64,000 bases of DNA from Opisthorchis felineus (taxonomy: Eukaryota; Platyhelminthes; Trematoda; Opisthorchiida; Opisthorchiidae), in assembly GCA_004794785.1 (NCBI GenBank), contig SJOL01006389.1:301821-365820 (forward strand), written 5' to 3'. The position numbers and the translations under genes are program-made. Position 1 is the first letter of the stretch; every line of letters starts with the position of its first letter. Shown piece after piece: positions 14,101 through 25,269 of this stretch. The notes beneath the pieces were generated by a model, which saw nothing but the letters and a program-made list of their open reading frames with translations, made no database searches and was not told where the DNA came from.

Positions 14101-17100
14101 TACAGTCTAACGAATTTCACTATATCCACTCCATCTCCATACAATCATGCACGGCACTTGCAAGTGGCAGACTATTCGATCCTGTTTAACCCGAACGAAT
14201 TCGCTTTGGTTTAAGAAGGCACATTGAATACTGACTGTTGTATAAGTTACTGCTCCGGACAATCCGCACCAGAATCCTCCGTTAGCAACGAACTAGCTTG
14301 CGATCCACTACCCGAAGACCACACCCCGCGACAGACCAAATAACAGTTTCCCACACGATAATAACCCTCAGAGCGATTACTGTAGTGATAGTTTGTCAAC
14401 AACGACCACGCTTATGAAGTGAACGGATGATTTTAGTCTCTTTTCGTATAAACTGACCTGAAGCGAACCGTGACTTAAAGCCTACCCTTGTAACGATTAC
14501 ATACACAGTGCAGTGCTGCCTCACATACTGTCGCGAAAAGGACTGAATAGTTATTTATTTACTCTCAGGCCTATTATTCCCTCACATCTTCATGGCTAAA
14601 CTTGTAAACAGATGGCCATTGGAGGATATCAGGATTGGGATGATAGATTTGGTGATGTTCACGAAGGGCACTAATAAGCCATAGTACTGACTCACTTCCG
14701 TGCCTGCAGACTAGCTGTCGGTTCTACCATAGAAATGGAACTGAATGTTCAGATCCCCCTCCTGATCGTGTTAGTGGACAGACTGACCGATGGTCTTAGT
14801 CACAGGAGTGTCCATCACAAAGCAACCTAGTGTGAAGACTGTGCGAATTTGGATAGTTTTATCCTTCTTTAAAGGAACGGAAAACTCGTCCGTTGTTTGG
14901 CTTCAAGCGTTTGGAAGATATGTCCCGATGGCACTCTGGAACGCGAAATTAGTATGATTAGAACACTGTGATCAATTAGTTCCAAGCAATTTTCAGGACA
15001 AATACGAGACAGTGGAACTAAAAAACTACTTATTTAAATGCGCTTTTTAGTAGGATACTTCTTAGCTGGTATGTTAACCATAAGTTTCCGCGTCTGTAAA
15101 ATTTAGTTACGATTTTGTTGGATTTCACTAGATCTCGATTGACTTGTTCTACACTTGCCAATGCTGGCCTCTGTCATTGTTATCTATCGAGTTAAGTCTG
15201 AAATACGGGATGAACTTTGATCACAGTGGAAAGCCACACAATCTCTCCCAGATGGAGAGATTTTGATTGAACATGCAACGGGCGGTCGTGTTTTCGCACT
15301 GACTGGCATCCCATCCCCTCTGTTGACAATCTGCTCCCCCCTGTAACGAATCCATCTCTGATAAAACCGTGTGGCTGTGCTCGTTATTCGCAATTACTAT
15401 GGTACACCACTCCTCTGGTACCACCAAATTCGGTTGACTACTTCAAATTCGTACCAGAGAGAAAGAGAAACAGTTATTTTTTTCAAAAATAAAGACATGA
15501 AAAATATTCCAGTGAGTTAACTTGGGGAATAATTGATAGAACAGTACCATTCCATAAGTTCCTTGCAAGTTGTTTGGTTCTCATCACTTCCGTATGTGCA
15601 GGCACAAAACAGGCACACAAAACATTCGCCTTCCTCGAATGCCCTGCTCTATTGCAGAACCTACTCCCGGTTGTCCTACTGTTCGACGTGACGCTAGAGG
15701 AAAGCGAATGGCTAAGAAAATTCGATTTTGCACGGCTTCAGCAACAATACGACGTTTCTATTGACATTCGAAATAAACCGAAGCAGCTGAACAGGGTAAG
15801 TGAGCTTTTTTATTAGCTGGATAATTTGATAAAACAATTATGATGGAGACACGGAAATTAATCAACTACCAAACGGGTCACTTCCATCCATATTTCATTA
15901 TGGTTGCTTAAATCGCCAACCACAAGGTGAGTAAACACAAAAAAGTGGTCCAACTAACGAAAACAGGTACAAGAACAAACTTTTTTCCAATGAAAACTGA
16001 ATACTAGCTGCATTACCTAAGGGACTTTCGTCATATTGTGGGCACTTGCCATAAAAAATGACAACTTCAATATTCAACTTTAATGGCTCCCAATCGGGCA
16101 TGTCCTTCAGCGTTCCTGATTCGCATCATCGCTCAGATGCTCAGATGTTTTTATGTTCTGGTTACACTACCTCCCATATTAATGGCTCACTCATTGTGGT
16201 CACTATAAGCCTAAAAGAAATGTAATACTGGGCACTGTGTCTGAACGGTGTAGCTCGGGTGAGTTTATTGGGTGCTGATCAGGTGACGTTGATCTGTTCG
16301 CCGAACTTGGCAACTGGTAAGCCAGTAAACATGCAGACTGCTGTATAGTGATTGGAATGGAAAGACAAGACTTACAAAGCACAGAAGTAGAATGTGAGGA
16401 ATACCCGTCGCTGTGTGCTATGATGCTTTCTACTGCCAACTACAATGCTTTTGAGGCGGAAGCTAAAAGGGGCACTGCAAGGGTGACACAACAGCAGCAC
16501 AGAAGCGCGACAGAAGTCAATCTGGAAACCAAACAATCATGTACAGGGAACACGTCACCTGCTGCGACGACATGCCCAATCGTCACATATTTGACGAAAG
16601 ACACTCGTTTTCAAATTACATTGGCATTATCGTACATGCATTGACCAACTAATCTATTATTGAACCAAGTCAAGGCTGCGTGCCCAAGGTCGTGTTCGGG
16701 CACAAGCTGGTGATTCCTGTTAAGGCTGCACCATACTTCATCTGCATGTTGACATGTACACGATCATGAAAAAAGGAGTTAGCATCTATCCGCTCAGAAA
16801 TCTGGCTCACTTTCTTGAACAGTGGGCTCCATTCGTGCAGCAATTCCCTTTCTCCGGTAAACTTGTCGCAGGGTTGCATTTGCTGGGCTCCAAACAGGCC
16901 CAAACACCTACGCGGGTTAGATACAAACGCCCAGAAAGTCCCAACAATTCCTTGTTCATCATCGCGTCACGATTTGCAGGAGAATGATGCAATTAATACC
17001 ATAATGAACAACCTCAACTTAAATGGCAAGAGAATCTATGGTCTCTCTCTGTTTGGTTATGGAACGTTTACAAGTTCGGCGAAATGATCAACGGTCACGT

Positions 17101-18314
17101 GATCATCAGACAATAAATGGACCGACTATTTCGACACATTGCCAGTCGGTTGCACATTAATTCAGATACGAAATCAAATCATGGTACCACATGTTTCTTG
17201 GACCAAGCCAACAAAAAAACTCGCCAGCCAGTTAGCATCTCTGTCAAGGTGGGTAAGTGTTGTGAGCTTATCAAGGTTCATCCTCCTTCTTGATGACTCT
17301 CTACACAACACTAAGAGAGCAGCTATCTCCACCGGTTACTAAAGCATAGTTTCTGTATCATTCTTAATAACATGAATCAGATCAGCAAAGGCTGGACGAC
17401 CCCAAAATACTGAGAGGGACGTGTGACAGCTCTGCATGTGTTCCGTGATGACGTACATTTGCTGTGCGGGCCCAGACATTATTGTCCATTATCTGTGTCA
17501 GAACCTGCGCCCATGCCGCACTGGCCCACGGCCTTTGCTCTTGCAACTATTGCCCCCACTCCACACGGACAATCACATTGCTGCCTGCCATTGCGACCTC
17601 GACTTTTTTTTACCCAAAAGTTCTGATTGGTCTTTTGTTACATGCACACATTCGCAATCAATGCGCCTGTACGCGGCGGTCGATCACCAACCCTTGCCCC
17701 AAACCCAACGTTTTCTCTCGCAGGGCTTCGTACTCGTACGTTCGTTCCATTCGGAAGCCGGCTCGGGGCAGCCCGGTACTATTAACGGTCGTAGACATTC
17801 GTAAGGCCCATAATGTGTAGGAGGTTGACAGTCGCGGTCCTTTGACACTGATGAAAGTGCCTGGTGCGATCTCAGGTCAGCCAACTGTGACAGACTAACT
17901 TGTCTCCTTTGTTCCAGGTGTACACATCGCCTGCATTCAAAGTAGAATGTTTTGTGTGTACGCCTGACTAACCGAATCCTTGTAGTTTGCGAAAAACGCT
18001 GTCTTCAGTTAGCAGTTAGCCCGGGGAGACTGATGCTTAATCGACGCATATTGAATAGTGCTGGCTGCTCGTTACAGTGAGTGCCAAGCCGGTGATATGT
18101 AGTGCTTATAGAAAAATAAAAAGACTGCAAAGACGAAACTTTTTCCTCCAAGTTCTTATGCGGTTGGCCAATAGTATTGGTGTGAATCACAATTTCCATC
18201 CATCCCGGAATCTTGTCCTCTTTTTCCAGTCAGTGGTTGTGAGAACAAATGAGAAAAATGTTCGGGCTGTCTACACAGTTTGGCAGTTGACAACAGACTT
18301 TCTTCGACGAACTG
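7936..18314 (+). CDS. BICC1: Bicaudal-C family RNA-binding protein (partial, five exons)
   Basis: Exons 7936-8148, 11483-11728, 13667-13972, 15658-15795 and 18230-18314 join in phase 0, 0, 0 and 0, with the last exon ending in phase 1. They encode about 328 residues. Order of domains: second KH domain with an intact GXXG loop (VIGRGGRNIK), a KH-like domain beginning LPVTFIFELP, a third KH domain, and a final KH-like domain beginning LLPVVLLFDV and ending in exon five. The order and key phrases (RVTLKIDVPYTDHSHVIG, EKSNQVSISG, FLARQL) match Bicaudal-C proteins, which bind mRNA 3' regions and control translation and decay in cytoplasmic granules. The first KH domain, the start codon and the C-terminal SAM domain are not located; the downstream exons should lie between 18.3 and 37 kb or beyond. 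The introns run 1.7-3.3 kb. The third KH domain has lost its GXXG loop. Confidence 0.9.
8149..11482 (+). other. BICC1-like intron (3.3 kb)
   Basis: Bounded by GTGGGT and CCGCAG. It contains one diverged repeat-family-A copy (about 10,003-10,260) and a T10G10 homopolymer junction at 11,335-11,354. No other coding sequence was recognised. Confidence 0.7.
10003..10260 (+). repeat. Palindromic repeat family A, diverged copy
   Basis: Shares the order of phrases of the complete copy at 45,868-46,176 (ACACTCATC, TTAATTTGATGTTGAC, CTGAATCTCTC, TGTCTCAGCTGGGACGA), but is preceded by an inverted hairpin part (CTCGCTTTGGGGCCTGTTGAGG) as at 7,600. Well diverged, so old. Confidence 0.5.
11483..11728 (+). 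CDS. BICC1: BICC1-like exon: KH-like domain
   Basis: Starts after CCGCAG with codon GAT and ends before GTGGGC; 82 residues from DMLPVTFIFELPLS to LLLERYYGSNE. It has the KH-like fold that follows each KH domain in Bicaudal-C and lacks a GXXG loop, as expected for this module. The join from RIR in the previous exon to DMLPV reproduces the family's RIR-x-LLP junction. Confidence 0.88.
12953..12974. repeat. (AT)n microsatellite
   Basis: Uninterrupted alternating TA run inside a BICC1-like intron. Confidence 0.9.
13247..13303. repeat. Interrupted (AT)n microsatellite with one unresolved base
   Basis: AT-alternating tract broken by C and G changes; it contains an N at 13,263, probably a sequencing or assembly ambiguity in the simple repeat. 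Confidence 0.85.
13667..13972 (+). CDS. BICC1: BICC1-like exon: degenerate KH domain 3
   Basis: Starts after CTTCCCAG and ends before GTAACA; 102 residues beginning IVPITMVMELDATHQTGFF and ending VDSVFLARQLIT. Position and both ends match the third KH domain of Bicaudal-C, but the loop that should read G-x-x-G reads A-Q-K-S, and the middle carries about 25 extra residues (around GSRGMLDANKTVAKLEF). RNA binding by this domain is therefore doubtful. Confidence 0.85.
15658..15795 (+). CDS. BICC1: BICC1-like exon: start of last KH-like domain
   Basis: Starts after CTATTGCAG and ends before GTAAGT; 46 residues from NLLPVVLLFDVTLEE to IDIRNKPKQLNR. It matches the Bicaudal-C segment that begins CLPLVLMFD and ends in a PKQ motif just before the strand that lies in the next exon. 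Confidence 0.85.
16225..16335 (+). repeat. Palindromic repeat family B, partial copy
   Basis: Contains GATCTGTTCGCCGAACTTGG and GCAACTGGTAAG, related to one arm of the palindrome at 20,111-20,271. Only one arm is recognisable. Confidence 0.4.
18230..18314 (+). CDS. BICC1: BICC1-like exon: end of last KH-like domain
   Basis: Starts after TTTTTCCAG and ends before GTAAGT in phase 1; 28 residues from SVVVRTNEKNVRAVYTVW to DFLRRT. It fits the Bicaudal-C strand-helix unit (SVIVKS...) that closes the last KH-like domain. Later exons for the low-complexity linker and SAM domain were not found. Confidence 0.8.
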
Positions 18315-19223
18315 GTAAGTTCTGAATCGAATAAGAATGCTAGTGTGAATCGGCACAATGTAGGTGAAAATTGGGGATCCCTGGGGTATTCATTAGGCAT
18401 GCGATTGCCATCATGTTCGAGTCCGATCTCCAATCTGTCTTTACACCTGCATTATTTGGATATTCGTTTTCGGTCAAGATAGTCCAAATGCCTGTTTTCT
18501 GCGTCCAAATCACGGTAGCTGGTTAGCTAGATGAGAGTAACTAATGTAGTGTCATTCACAGTTTTCTCCACATCCAAATGTCTGACAAGCCCTGATGCAA
18601 TTCTCTCCAGCCCCAAGCTCTTGGATACTAGCTCCAGTGGCCGAACAGAGCAATGATCGCTACTCAGATCCCGGGTCCGATGTCGGAGCAGGACAGAGGA
18701 CGATAGACGCATCATACTGGAATTCAGCTAGCTGTTGTTCCAGCATGTGAGTGTACAAACCTTCGTCTTTTTAACCACTTACTAAAACTTATTCTGTCAA
18801 TGAATTATTCTTCGATTCGGTAGGATTGTCTCCTCTACAAGAAGTCTGCTGTTACAAACATGGTTCCTCGCTGCCAACAAAGACAACCTAAACTCATTCA
18901 TATCAAGTTAAGTTTAGCCTACCGGTTTAGGAGTGAGCTTTTGACAGAGGAATATGTGCTTGAAACCCATCATTTACTCTCCGACTATTGCAATCAAGGC
19001 TTGCACAATCTGGCAGCATCCGAATCATATATCTTGTTTTTAATCACCTCACTACCATCAGACAAAGGCTGTAGTGCCTTCAGTCTAGAAGCCGTGAATT
19101 AGACGGTTATGGTCTGACTCTCGAACACAGTTTTTAGACAGTCATATTTAGTTTTCATCAGGGAGACGAAAGGGGCACAAATTTCATTTTGAGTAGAAGT
19201 GTGGACAGTAGTTTAGGTTGCAA
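18315..19223. other. No recognisable feature
   Basis: Presumed BICC1-like intron. No recognisable exon or repeat was seen on either strand. Confidence 0.4.
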
Positions 19224-19408
19224 ATCGTTCAGCTGTAACACCCTTTCGGTGCCTAACTGCCATGCCACCCGAAGAAAGCACGGGGGTTGGGATACTGCCA
19301 GGTTGCTCAAGCCTAGACAGGGGAAGTCGAGAGGCAGAGGTCGGATTCGAACCACGGACCTTCCGGTCAGTAAATTCGCGCTCTAACCACTTGAACAATT
19401 TCGCCCCC
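19224..19408 (-). mobile_element. tRNA-derived SINE
   Basis: Antisense copy of a SINE with a tRNA-like head (A box like TGGTTAGAGCGCG, B box GGTTCGAA) and a body containing TGGGCAACCTGGCAGTATCC. The head here is slightly altered (CAAGTGGTTAGAGCG). Its 3' end is GAACGAT. Confidence 0.9.
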
Positions 19409-20110
19409 TGGGTTGCAAAGCACAACTTTAATCACGATACGGTCGAACGGCTGCCTTGGTTGGGAGACGGTTACTTCCGTTTTACGGATGAAAGTAGTGA
19501 ACTGGTTCTTATCAATCTTCGCATTCTACAGATATGTTTTCATGATGGAATCGCGAGACAATCCGTGCACCGTACACTCTATTGAGGTAAATCAATAGAG
19601 TTACAATTTTGACCTCTAATCAGAGCAGTGCGATGTACAGTGCCCATACCGGTTGCTTAAGAATGGGTCGAAGATGCTTCGTCTTAGAAGTGCTTCCGTT
19701 GAAAATGTGAAGTGAACTGCTTTGGTTAGAATGTACAAGTTAACTATCCAATAAGTCATGGAGCACCCGTTCGATATACATCCACGACTGACATTCATCC
19801 GAGGTTTTTTCCTTAAATTTTGCAAACAATGGTTCACACAGCCAATTCAAGTGAACCAACTAGGTGACAAGGCTAGCCACTGTTGCATATCCTACATTGT
19901 AGCAATTTCCAACGTTCTTTCACGGTAGGTGACCGAATTAGTAGTTAGGCCATACATATAGCATTCTGGACGACCATCCGACTTCCAGAACTATTTTCAC
20001 TGGACGATTTACACACAGAAGTCCAAGCTGATGAAACCGGTCAGCTTTTAGCCGCCTCGTTCCAGCGTCGGGATTCAGGACCGGAAGACAGCCATCAAAA
20101 ACGCTGACTT

Positions 20111-20271
20111 CTTGGTTGTTGGTCTGTTCGCCGAGCTTGGCAGTTGGATTGCAAACGTTTCATCACCAATCGAGGTGACCTCGTCAGTGCGGGGTTGACG
20201 ATGTCACCTCGATTGGTGATAAAACGTTTGCAATCCAACTGCCAAGCTCGGCGAACAGACTAACAACCAAG
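20111..20271. repeat. Palindromic repeat family B (69-bp arms)
   Basis: Arms 20,111-20,179 and 20,203-20,271 are near-perfect inverted repeats (about two mismatches) around a 23-bp loop. Each arm contains CTGTTCGCCGAGCTTGGCAG and GCAAACGTTT. On the minus strand the centre reads CACTGACGA, GGTCACC, loop, GGTGATG, AAACG. Related copies lie at 16,225, 25,160 and 57,200. The copy at 25,160 abuts a Penelope-like RT scrap, so this may be a Penelope terminal repeat. Confidence 0.8.
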
Positions 20272-20989
20272 CAGCGCACCCGAGCTACCTATATTCCACA
20301 ACATTGTCACATTGACTTCTGCATCATAACTGATACCTTCAATGCTTAGTGAACCACATATATATACAATCCAACCTAGCACTAGCACTTTCCACAGTAA
20401 ACTAACGCAAACTGCGTGACCATCCACCATCTACCACCGCTGAATATACTCCAGCAGATAGAGATAATACATCTTGGTATGCAGCTTACGGCTGATGCAG
20501 TACAAATAACTGAACTTTAGAAGATGAGTTTGACACCAAAATGATGGAACAGTCCCCTACGGTTTTCATCCTCGACTAAAATGGACGTTTCTTGTGATTG
20601 TAACAGCCACTTGAAATTCCGCCACTTCTGCTGATTGCTTTCCCAGCGTCCCTCCGAACTTCGGCTCAGTTAATTACTTTACTTAAAAACGGTGATGACG
20701 TTTACGAAGATATCAGTTTTGCTATTCCCAGCACGGTGACATGGGGTTCATGTAATTTCTAAATATAAATATGCCCTAAAATTTGTTGCATGTGGACCGT
20801 AAACTTATTGAGCACCGACTGAGAAGCGAATTTACACGTCAGTCCCGTTGTATCCTATTCCGATGGTCTTACAGAATACGAGGTGAGTCAGAATGTCGAT
20901 TTGTGGCGGATCTGGTTGATGGACCAGTAAATAGTGGGATCGCCATGCATTTCAGGTGGCAGCTCTAAGCGTGGTGTAATTAGCCTGTA

Positions 20990-21220
20990 GACGCACGCCT
21001 GTAAGACGCTCACCTCATTCTTATAATACAGGGGTGTCCCCGCGACACTCACAGAGTCTCTCATATCAGGTTGGTCAATGGTCAGAGGTCTAACAAGCAC
21101 AGTCTCCTGGTCCTCCAGGTTGGGGGTTGGAACATATGGCGACTTGTTCCTTAGAAATGGTAATGCATTTACATTTCCTGCCAAACACCGCCGCCTTGCG
21201 ACTGGGCTTTTGAGCCAAAG
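20990..21220. repeat. Dispersed repeat shared with 32,182-32,370 (inverted)
   Basis: The minus strand shares phrases with the plus strand of 32,182-32,370, including GGACCAGGAGACT/GACCAGGAGACTG, TTTGGCAGGAA and the order of flanking words. In the other copy it is joined directly to LINE endonuclease sequence, so it may be part of a LINE 5' region or an older repeat next to it. Confidence 0.5.
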
Positions 21221-21302
21221 GCTTTGGTTGACGACCCTAATCGTCCTCCTGTCTAGGTGTGGGCGCCCTGACAGTATCCCAGGCGACGTACAACCATGAA
21301 TT

Positions 21303-21352
21303 CATCATCGACAGCATGACATCAGTGTTCAACACCGATGCTTCACTGCCGT
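21303..21352 (-). mobile_element. Ultra-short LINE 3'-tail insertion with target duplication
   Basis: A 50-bp antisense copy of only the extreme 3' end of the RTE-like LINE (CATCATCGACAGCATGACAT...). It is flanked on both sides by AACCATGAATT (21,292-21,302 and 21,353-21,363), an 11-bp target-site duplication. Confidence 0.8.
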
Positions 21353-21508
21353 AACCATGAATTGCACATATACAAATAAACTCATGCCACATCGGCCGTC
21401 GCGTGGTGCCATCAACCAGGTCGCCTTATTCGCTGCATACGGCAGAGCGGGTAAGCGAAAACAGGCTACTGCTGACGCATCCCTTCTTTCTCTTTCACAT
21501 AATTCTTC

Positions 21509-21660
21509 TCCCTCTCCCCATCCATCCGAAGAAGGCACGAGGGCTGGGCTACTGTCAGGTTACCCAATCCTAAGCAGGAGCAGTCGAGATGTAGAGGTTG
21601 AGTTCGAACCAAAGATATTTCGGTCGGTGAATTCGCGCCTTAATCGCTGAGCTATTTGGG
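21509..21660 (-). mobile_element. tRNA-derived SINE, diverged
   Basis: Antisense SINE body (AAGGCACGAGGGCTGGGCTA) and tRNA-like head (CGCGCCTTAATCGCTGAGCT read in reverse). More diverged than the other copies. It ends directly at the LINE. Confidence 0.75.
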
Positions 21661-24600
21661 GCTCTTCGTCTACCGTCCCGAAGAGACTGGACCTTACCGT
21701 GGTGTGACGGTCTGCGCACCTCTGCGACCCATTGAGCTATACTGGGGGGCTCGTCTTGCATCGGTTTTGCGCGCAGCATCTCCTCGTCACATGGCGCCGA
21801 CATCCTCAGGTATCTCCAAATCAATCTTCAAGCCTCGACACCCAGTCTATCTGGCCGCCTTCAATGTCCACACTCTGAAGCAAGCAGGACAACAAGCTGC
21901 TCTTGCTCTCACACTGGACTCGCTTGGCATTGATGTGTGCTATGTCTCAGAAAGAAGAATTCAAGATGCAAGCACAGTGATTGAGCTAACCGCCCCATCA
22001 CTCTCCATTCGCTTTCGGCTACGCACCTCTGGTGATCCAGAGGCTGCCGCGGCGGGATGTGCAGGGGTTTGTATCGTTCTGAGTCACCGGGCGGAAGCAT
22101 CCTTGCTTGACCGGATACCTGTTGATAGTCGCCTCTGTGCGGTTCGTCTGGCAACGTCTGTGAAGGAGTCTCACAAGCGGGAAGTTGAGAGATGTCTGTT
22201 TATCGTGTCTGCTTATGCCCCAACTGACTGTAGCTCCGGCGCCGTCAAAGACAGGTTTTACGACGCTCTGAATGCCCAGTTGCGGCGAGCTAAAGGCTCA
22301 GATATCGTGGTGGTTGCCGGAGATCTGAATGCACAAGTGGGCAGGCTTAGCGTATCTGAGACTCAATTAGGAGGTCGACATGGATTGGACTCGGTACGTA
22401 CGGACAATGGTGAACGACTGCTTCGGTTGTGTGCTGATCGCTAGCTGTTTTTATGCAGTACTAACTTCCGAAATAGCCAATGTCGTCTGGCCACATGATG
22501 CCTCCAACGGCATGCCGGCCACAAACTCAAATCGATCTCATGCCATCAGTTACCAATGGCGCGGATCAATAACTGACTGCCGGTCGTTTTGGAACACATT
22601 TATGGATTCCGACCACGCGCTCGTCCCTAGTCGCTTCTCCCTACGTTTTCCAGTGCCGCGTGCGGAAAAATGGCTTGGCAACTGAGAGACTGGCAGATCA
22701 GGATATTAGACGAACTTACCAGAATTGTCCTCTAGAATCTCTTCCAAATACTCCACCAACAGATGTGAATTCATGCTGGGACGAGATTGCCACCTCTTTG
22801 CATAGTGCTGGGAATCTCGCCTGCGGCACGGCACCACCATGGGTACTGAAGCACTGGATATCAGACCGAACGGTGGCACTGCTTAAATCTCGGTCCCGAA
22901 CATAACTTGATTCGACGAATTATCAGACGTCAAGTGAAGGCGAGCGTGCAAGCCGACGGTGAAGTGTGGTGGACACAGAAAGCCAAGGAAATGGAAGAGG
23001 CCCAGAAAGCCGGTAATGCCCGAAGATTATTTCAGTTGATCTGTGCGATCGGACCCCGGAAACCACCTGTGAGCTAAACCATCAAGGATCGGAATGGAGT
23101 GACAATCTTGAATAAAGAAAAACGCCTCGACCGGTGGACCGAATACTTCGAACAACAATTGTCATGGCCACCAGCTCCCACTCATCTGGAGCCCACAGTT
23201 GACGAAGAACCCCGGACGGTGAACGTGGAACCACCTACGGCCTCAGAGGTTTACGACTGCATATGTTCCCTCAAGGGCCACCGAGCTTCTGGTCCGGATG
23301 ACCTCCCACCCGCATTGTTCAAAGATGGGGATGAAGTCCTCAGTCAGCGCTTGTGTGATCTGTTTGCTTGCATTTGGGTAAAGAAGTATGTACCAGACAA
23401 CTGAGGAGAATCGGTGATAGTGCCCATTTTCAAAAAAGGGGCTCGTAGTGAGTGTGGCAACCATAGAGGGATCAGCTTGACCCCGGTCCTAACGAGACTG
23501 TTGTCGTCACTTGTGCATCGTCGCCTTACGGTGGCTCGTAAAACACTGACTCGAGAGCACCAAGCTGGATTCCGGTCTTGTAGGGGTTGCGTTGACTAAA
23601 TCTTCACACTCCGTCAGGTGGTAGAACAACGCCATACGTATAAACGACCCACAATGCTAGTGTTCTTGGATTTCCAAGGCGCATTCGACTCGGTTGACCG
23701 GTCTGTTCTTCTTGACACGCTTGCCCACCAAGGAATGTCCCGGAAGTTCGTGAACATAATAAGCTCTTTGTATTCTAGGACTTCCGGACGGGTGAGAGTA
23801 GACGGCGAGGTCTCCAAAAGCTTCCGTACACAAAGCGGTGTTCGTCAGGGATGCCCACTCTCTCCATTCCTATTTAACTTCGTGATCGATGAAATCATGA
23901 GACGAACGCTGGAAGGTCTCAAAAACCCAGGTGCTCAAATAGCCTGTGACGAAAGCCTTGTCGATCTGGAATATGCAGACGACATCGTTCTCATCTTCGA
24001 AGAGGAGTAGAGGGCGCAGGCCTTTTTGGATGAACTGACCAAAGTCATCCCGTCCTTTGGTATGCACTTTGCACCCACAAAGTGTAAGGTCATGCTCGTG
24101 GATATGCAGTCACTGAACACGCCACTTACAATCAAGGGAGAGGTACTGGAAGTTGTGGAGCGTTTTACGTATCTTGGAAGTTGTAGTAGTTCTGATTGTA
24201 GTGTGACAGATGAGGTCAATGCATGAATCTGCAAGGTCCGGGTCGCGCTTGCTAATTTGAGACACCTATGGCGTCAAAGCGGTATATCCTTGAATCTCAA
24301 GGGAAGTGTGTATGAAGCTACAGTGCGGGCTGTTTTGTTGTATGGCTGAGACTTGGCCTGTTCGAGCAGCAGAACTGGGACGTATTCAGGTGTTCGACAA
24401 TCGTTGTCTCAGAACCATAGCTCGTATGGGTTGGTGTCGGCGAGTCCGTAACGAGGCAGTTAGAAAGCGAGTCTTCGGTTGCGCCACGGGTACTTCCATT
24501 GAAGAATGTGCCCAGCACCAGATGCTGCGTTGGTTGGGACAAGTGTTGCGTATGCCTAGCCATCGTTTGCCGAAGAGAGTGCTGTCTTCCATGCCCACTT

Positions 24601-24982
24601 CAGAGTGGCGGAAGCAGAGCGGTGGTCAACCCTTGACCTGGCAGAGGGGTATGAAGGAGATTACGAAAAGTTTGTGTGCTGTCGGTGCTACTCGCCTTCC
24701 AGGATGGGGACCGCTTGATCCCCACTGCGCCTGGTTGGAAACACTGCACGATATGACTACCAACCGATGTCAGTGGCGTTCCTGTTGTCAATCTCTATCC
24801 ATATTGCCTGAATGAGTGTCTGGAGGTGTATGCACCTCGGAATGATTGTAGTAAGCTAGAACCAAGTCCCTTCCTCATCTATCTTTATTCTTTTCTTCAC
24901 AATAAGGCTTTCAGGTAAATCATGACTTTGCGGCAGCGGAGCAACAGTGCTGAAGACTGATGTCATGCTGTCGGTGATGATG
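21660..24982 (+). mobile_element. RTE-like non-LTR retrotransposon (LINE), decayed
   Basis: A single degraded reading frame: AP-like endonuclease (about 21,840-22,650; motifs AAFNVHTLKQAG, GDLNAQVG, SDHALV), linker, reverse transcriptase (about 23,400-24,230; FLDFQGAFDSVDR, SGVRQGCPLSPFLFN, LEYADDIVLIF) and a C-terminal region (LRWLGQVLRMP) ending at 24,815. Non-LTR elements of this kind copy themselves by nicking DNA and priming reverse transcription at the cut. Frameshifts occur near 22,445, 22,665 and 24,345 and in-frame stops near 22,903, 23,077, 23,402, 23,597, 24,008 and 24,225, so it is not active. The 3' UTR ends in CTGTCGGTGATGATG, a short-repeat tail rather than poly(A), as in RTE elements. 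RTE assignment is from motif style; CR1 is less likely. Confidence 0.9.
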
Positions 24983-25157
24983 TACCTATGCAAAAGTCCA
25001 ACAGCTTGCATAGATCTTCGGGTTTCATAGTTTCTGTCATGTTTGGATTATTCTGAAGCAGCTCTGCTATGGTTTCTCTGGCGAGGTTGTGTTTGATTGA
25101 AGTGAACAATGATGTGACATCAAATGAAAGCATGATTTCGTCGTCTTCTATACCCAT
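24983..25157 (-). pseudogene. Penelope-like element reverse transcriptase fragment
   Basis: 58 codons containing DEIMLSFDVTSLFTSI and a following helix ending KLLDFCI, the motif around the first catalytic aspartate of Penelope-like RTs. It is cut off exactly at the LINE 3' end at 24,982, so the LINE probably inserted into it, and it is followed on the other side by a family B repeat. Confidence 0.75.
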
Positions 25158-25159
25158 CG

Positions 25160-25262
25160 CTACACTCCACTAAGCTCCCTCACAACGCACTGATGACGTC
25201 ACCTCGATTGATGATGAAACGTTTGCAATGAAACTGCCCAGCTCATCGAACAAACCAACGAG
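25160..25262. repeat. Palindromic repeat family B, one arm
   Basis: Contains CACTGATGACGTCACCTCG, a loop, GATGAAACGTTTGCAA and CTGCCCAGCTCATCGAACAA, matching one arm plus centre of 20,111-20,271. It lies next to Penelope-like RT sequence. Confidence 0.7.
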
Positions 25263-25269
25263 CACTCTG

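Noticed and set aside
17436..17820. Overlapping open frames of 118-122 codons rich in Cys and His
   Set aside because: Two frames are open over the same stretch and neither resembles a family; lies inside a BICC1-like intron.
23870..24598. Minus-strand open frames over the LINE
   Set aside because: Shadows of the plus-strand reverse transcriptase frame.
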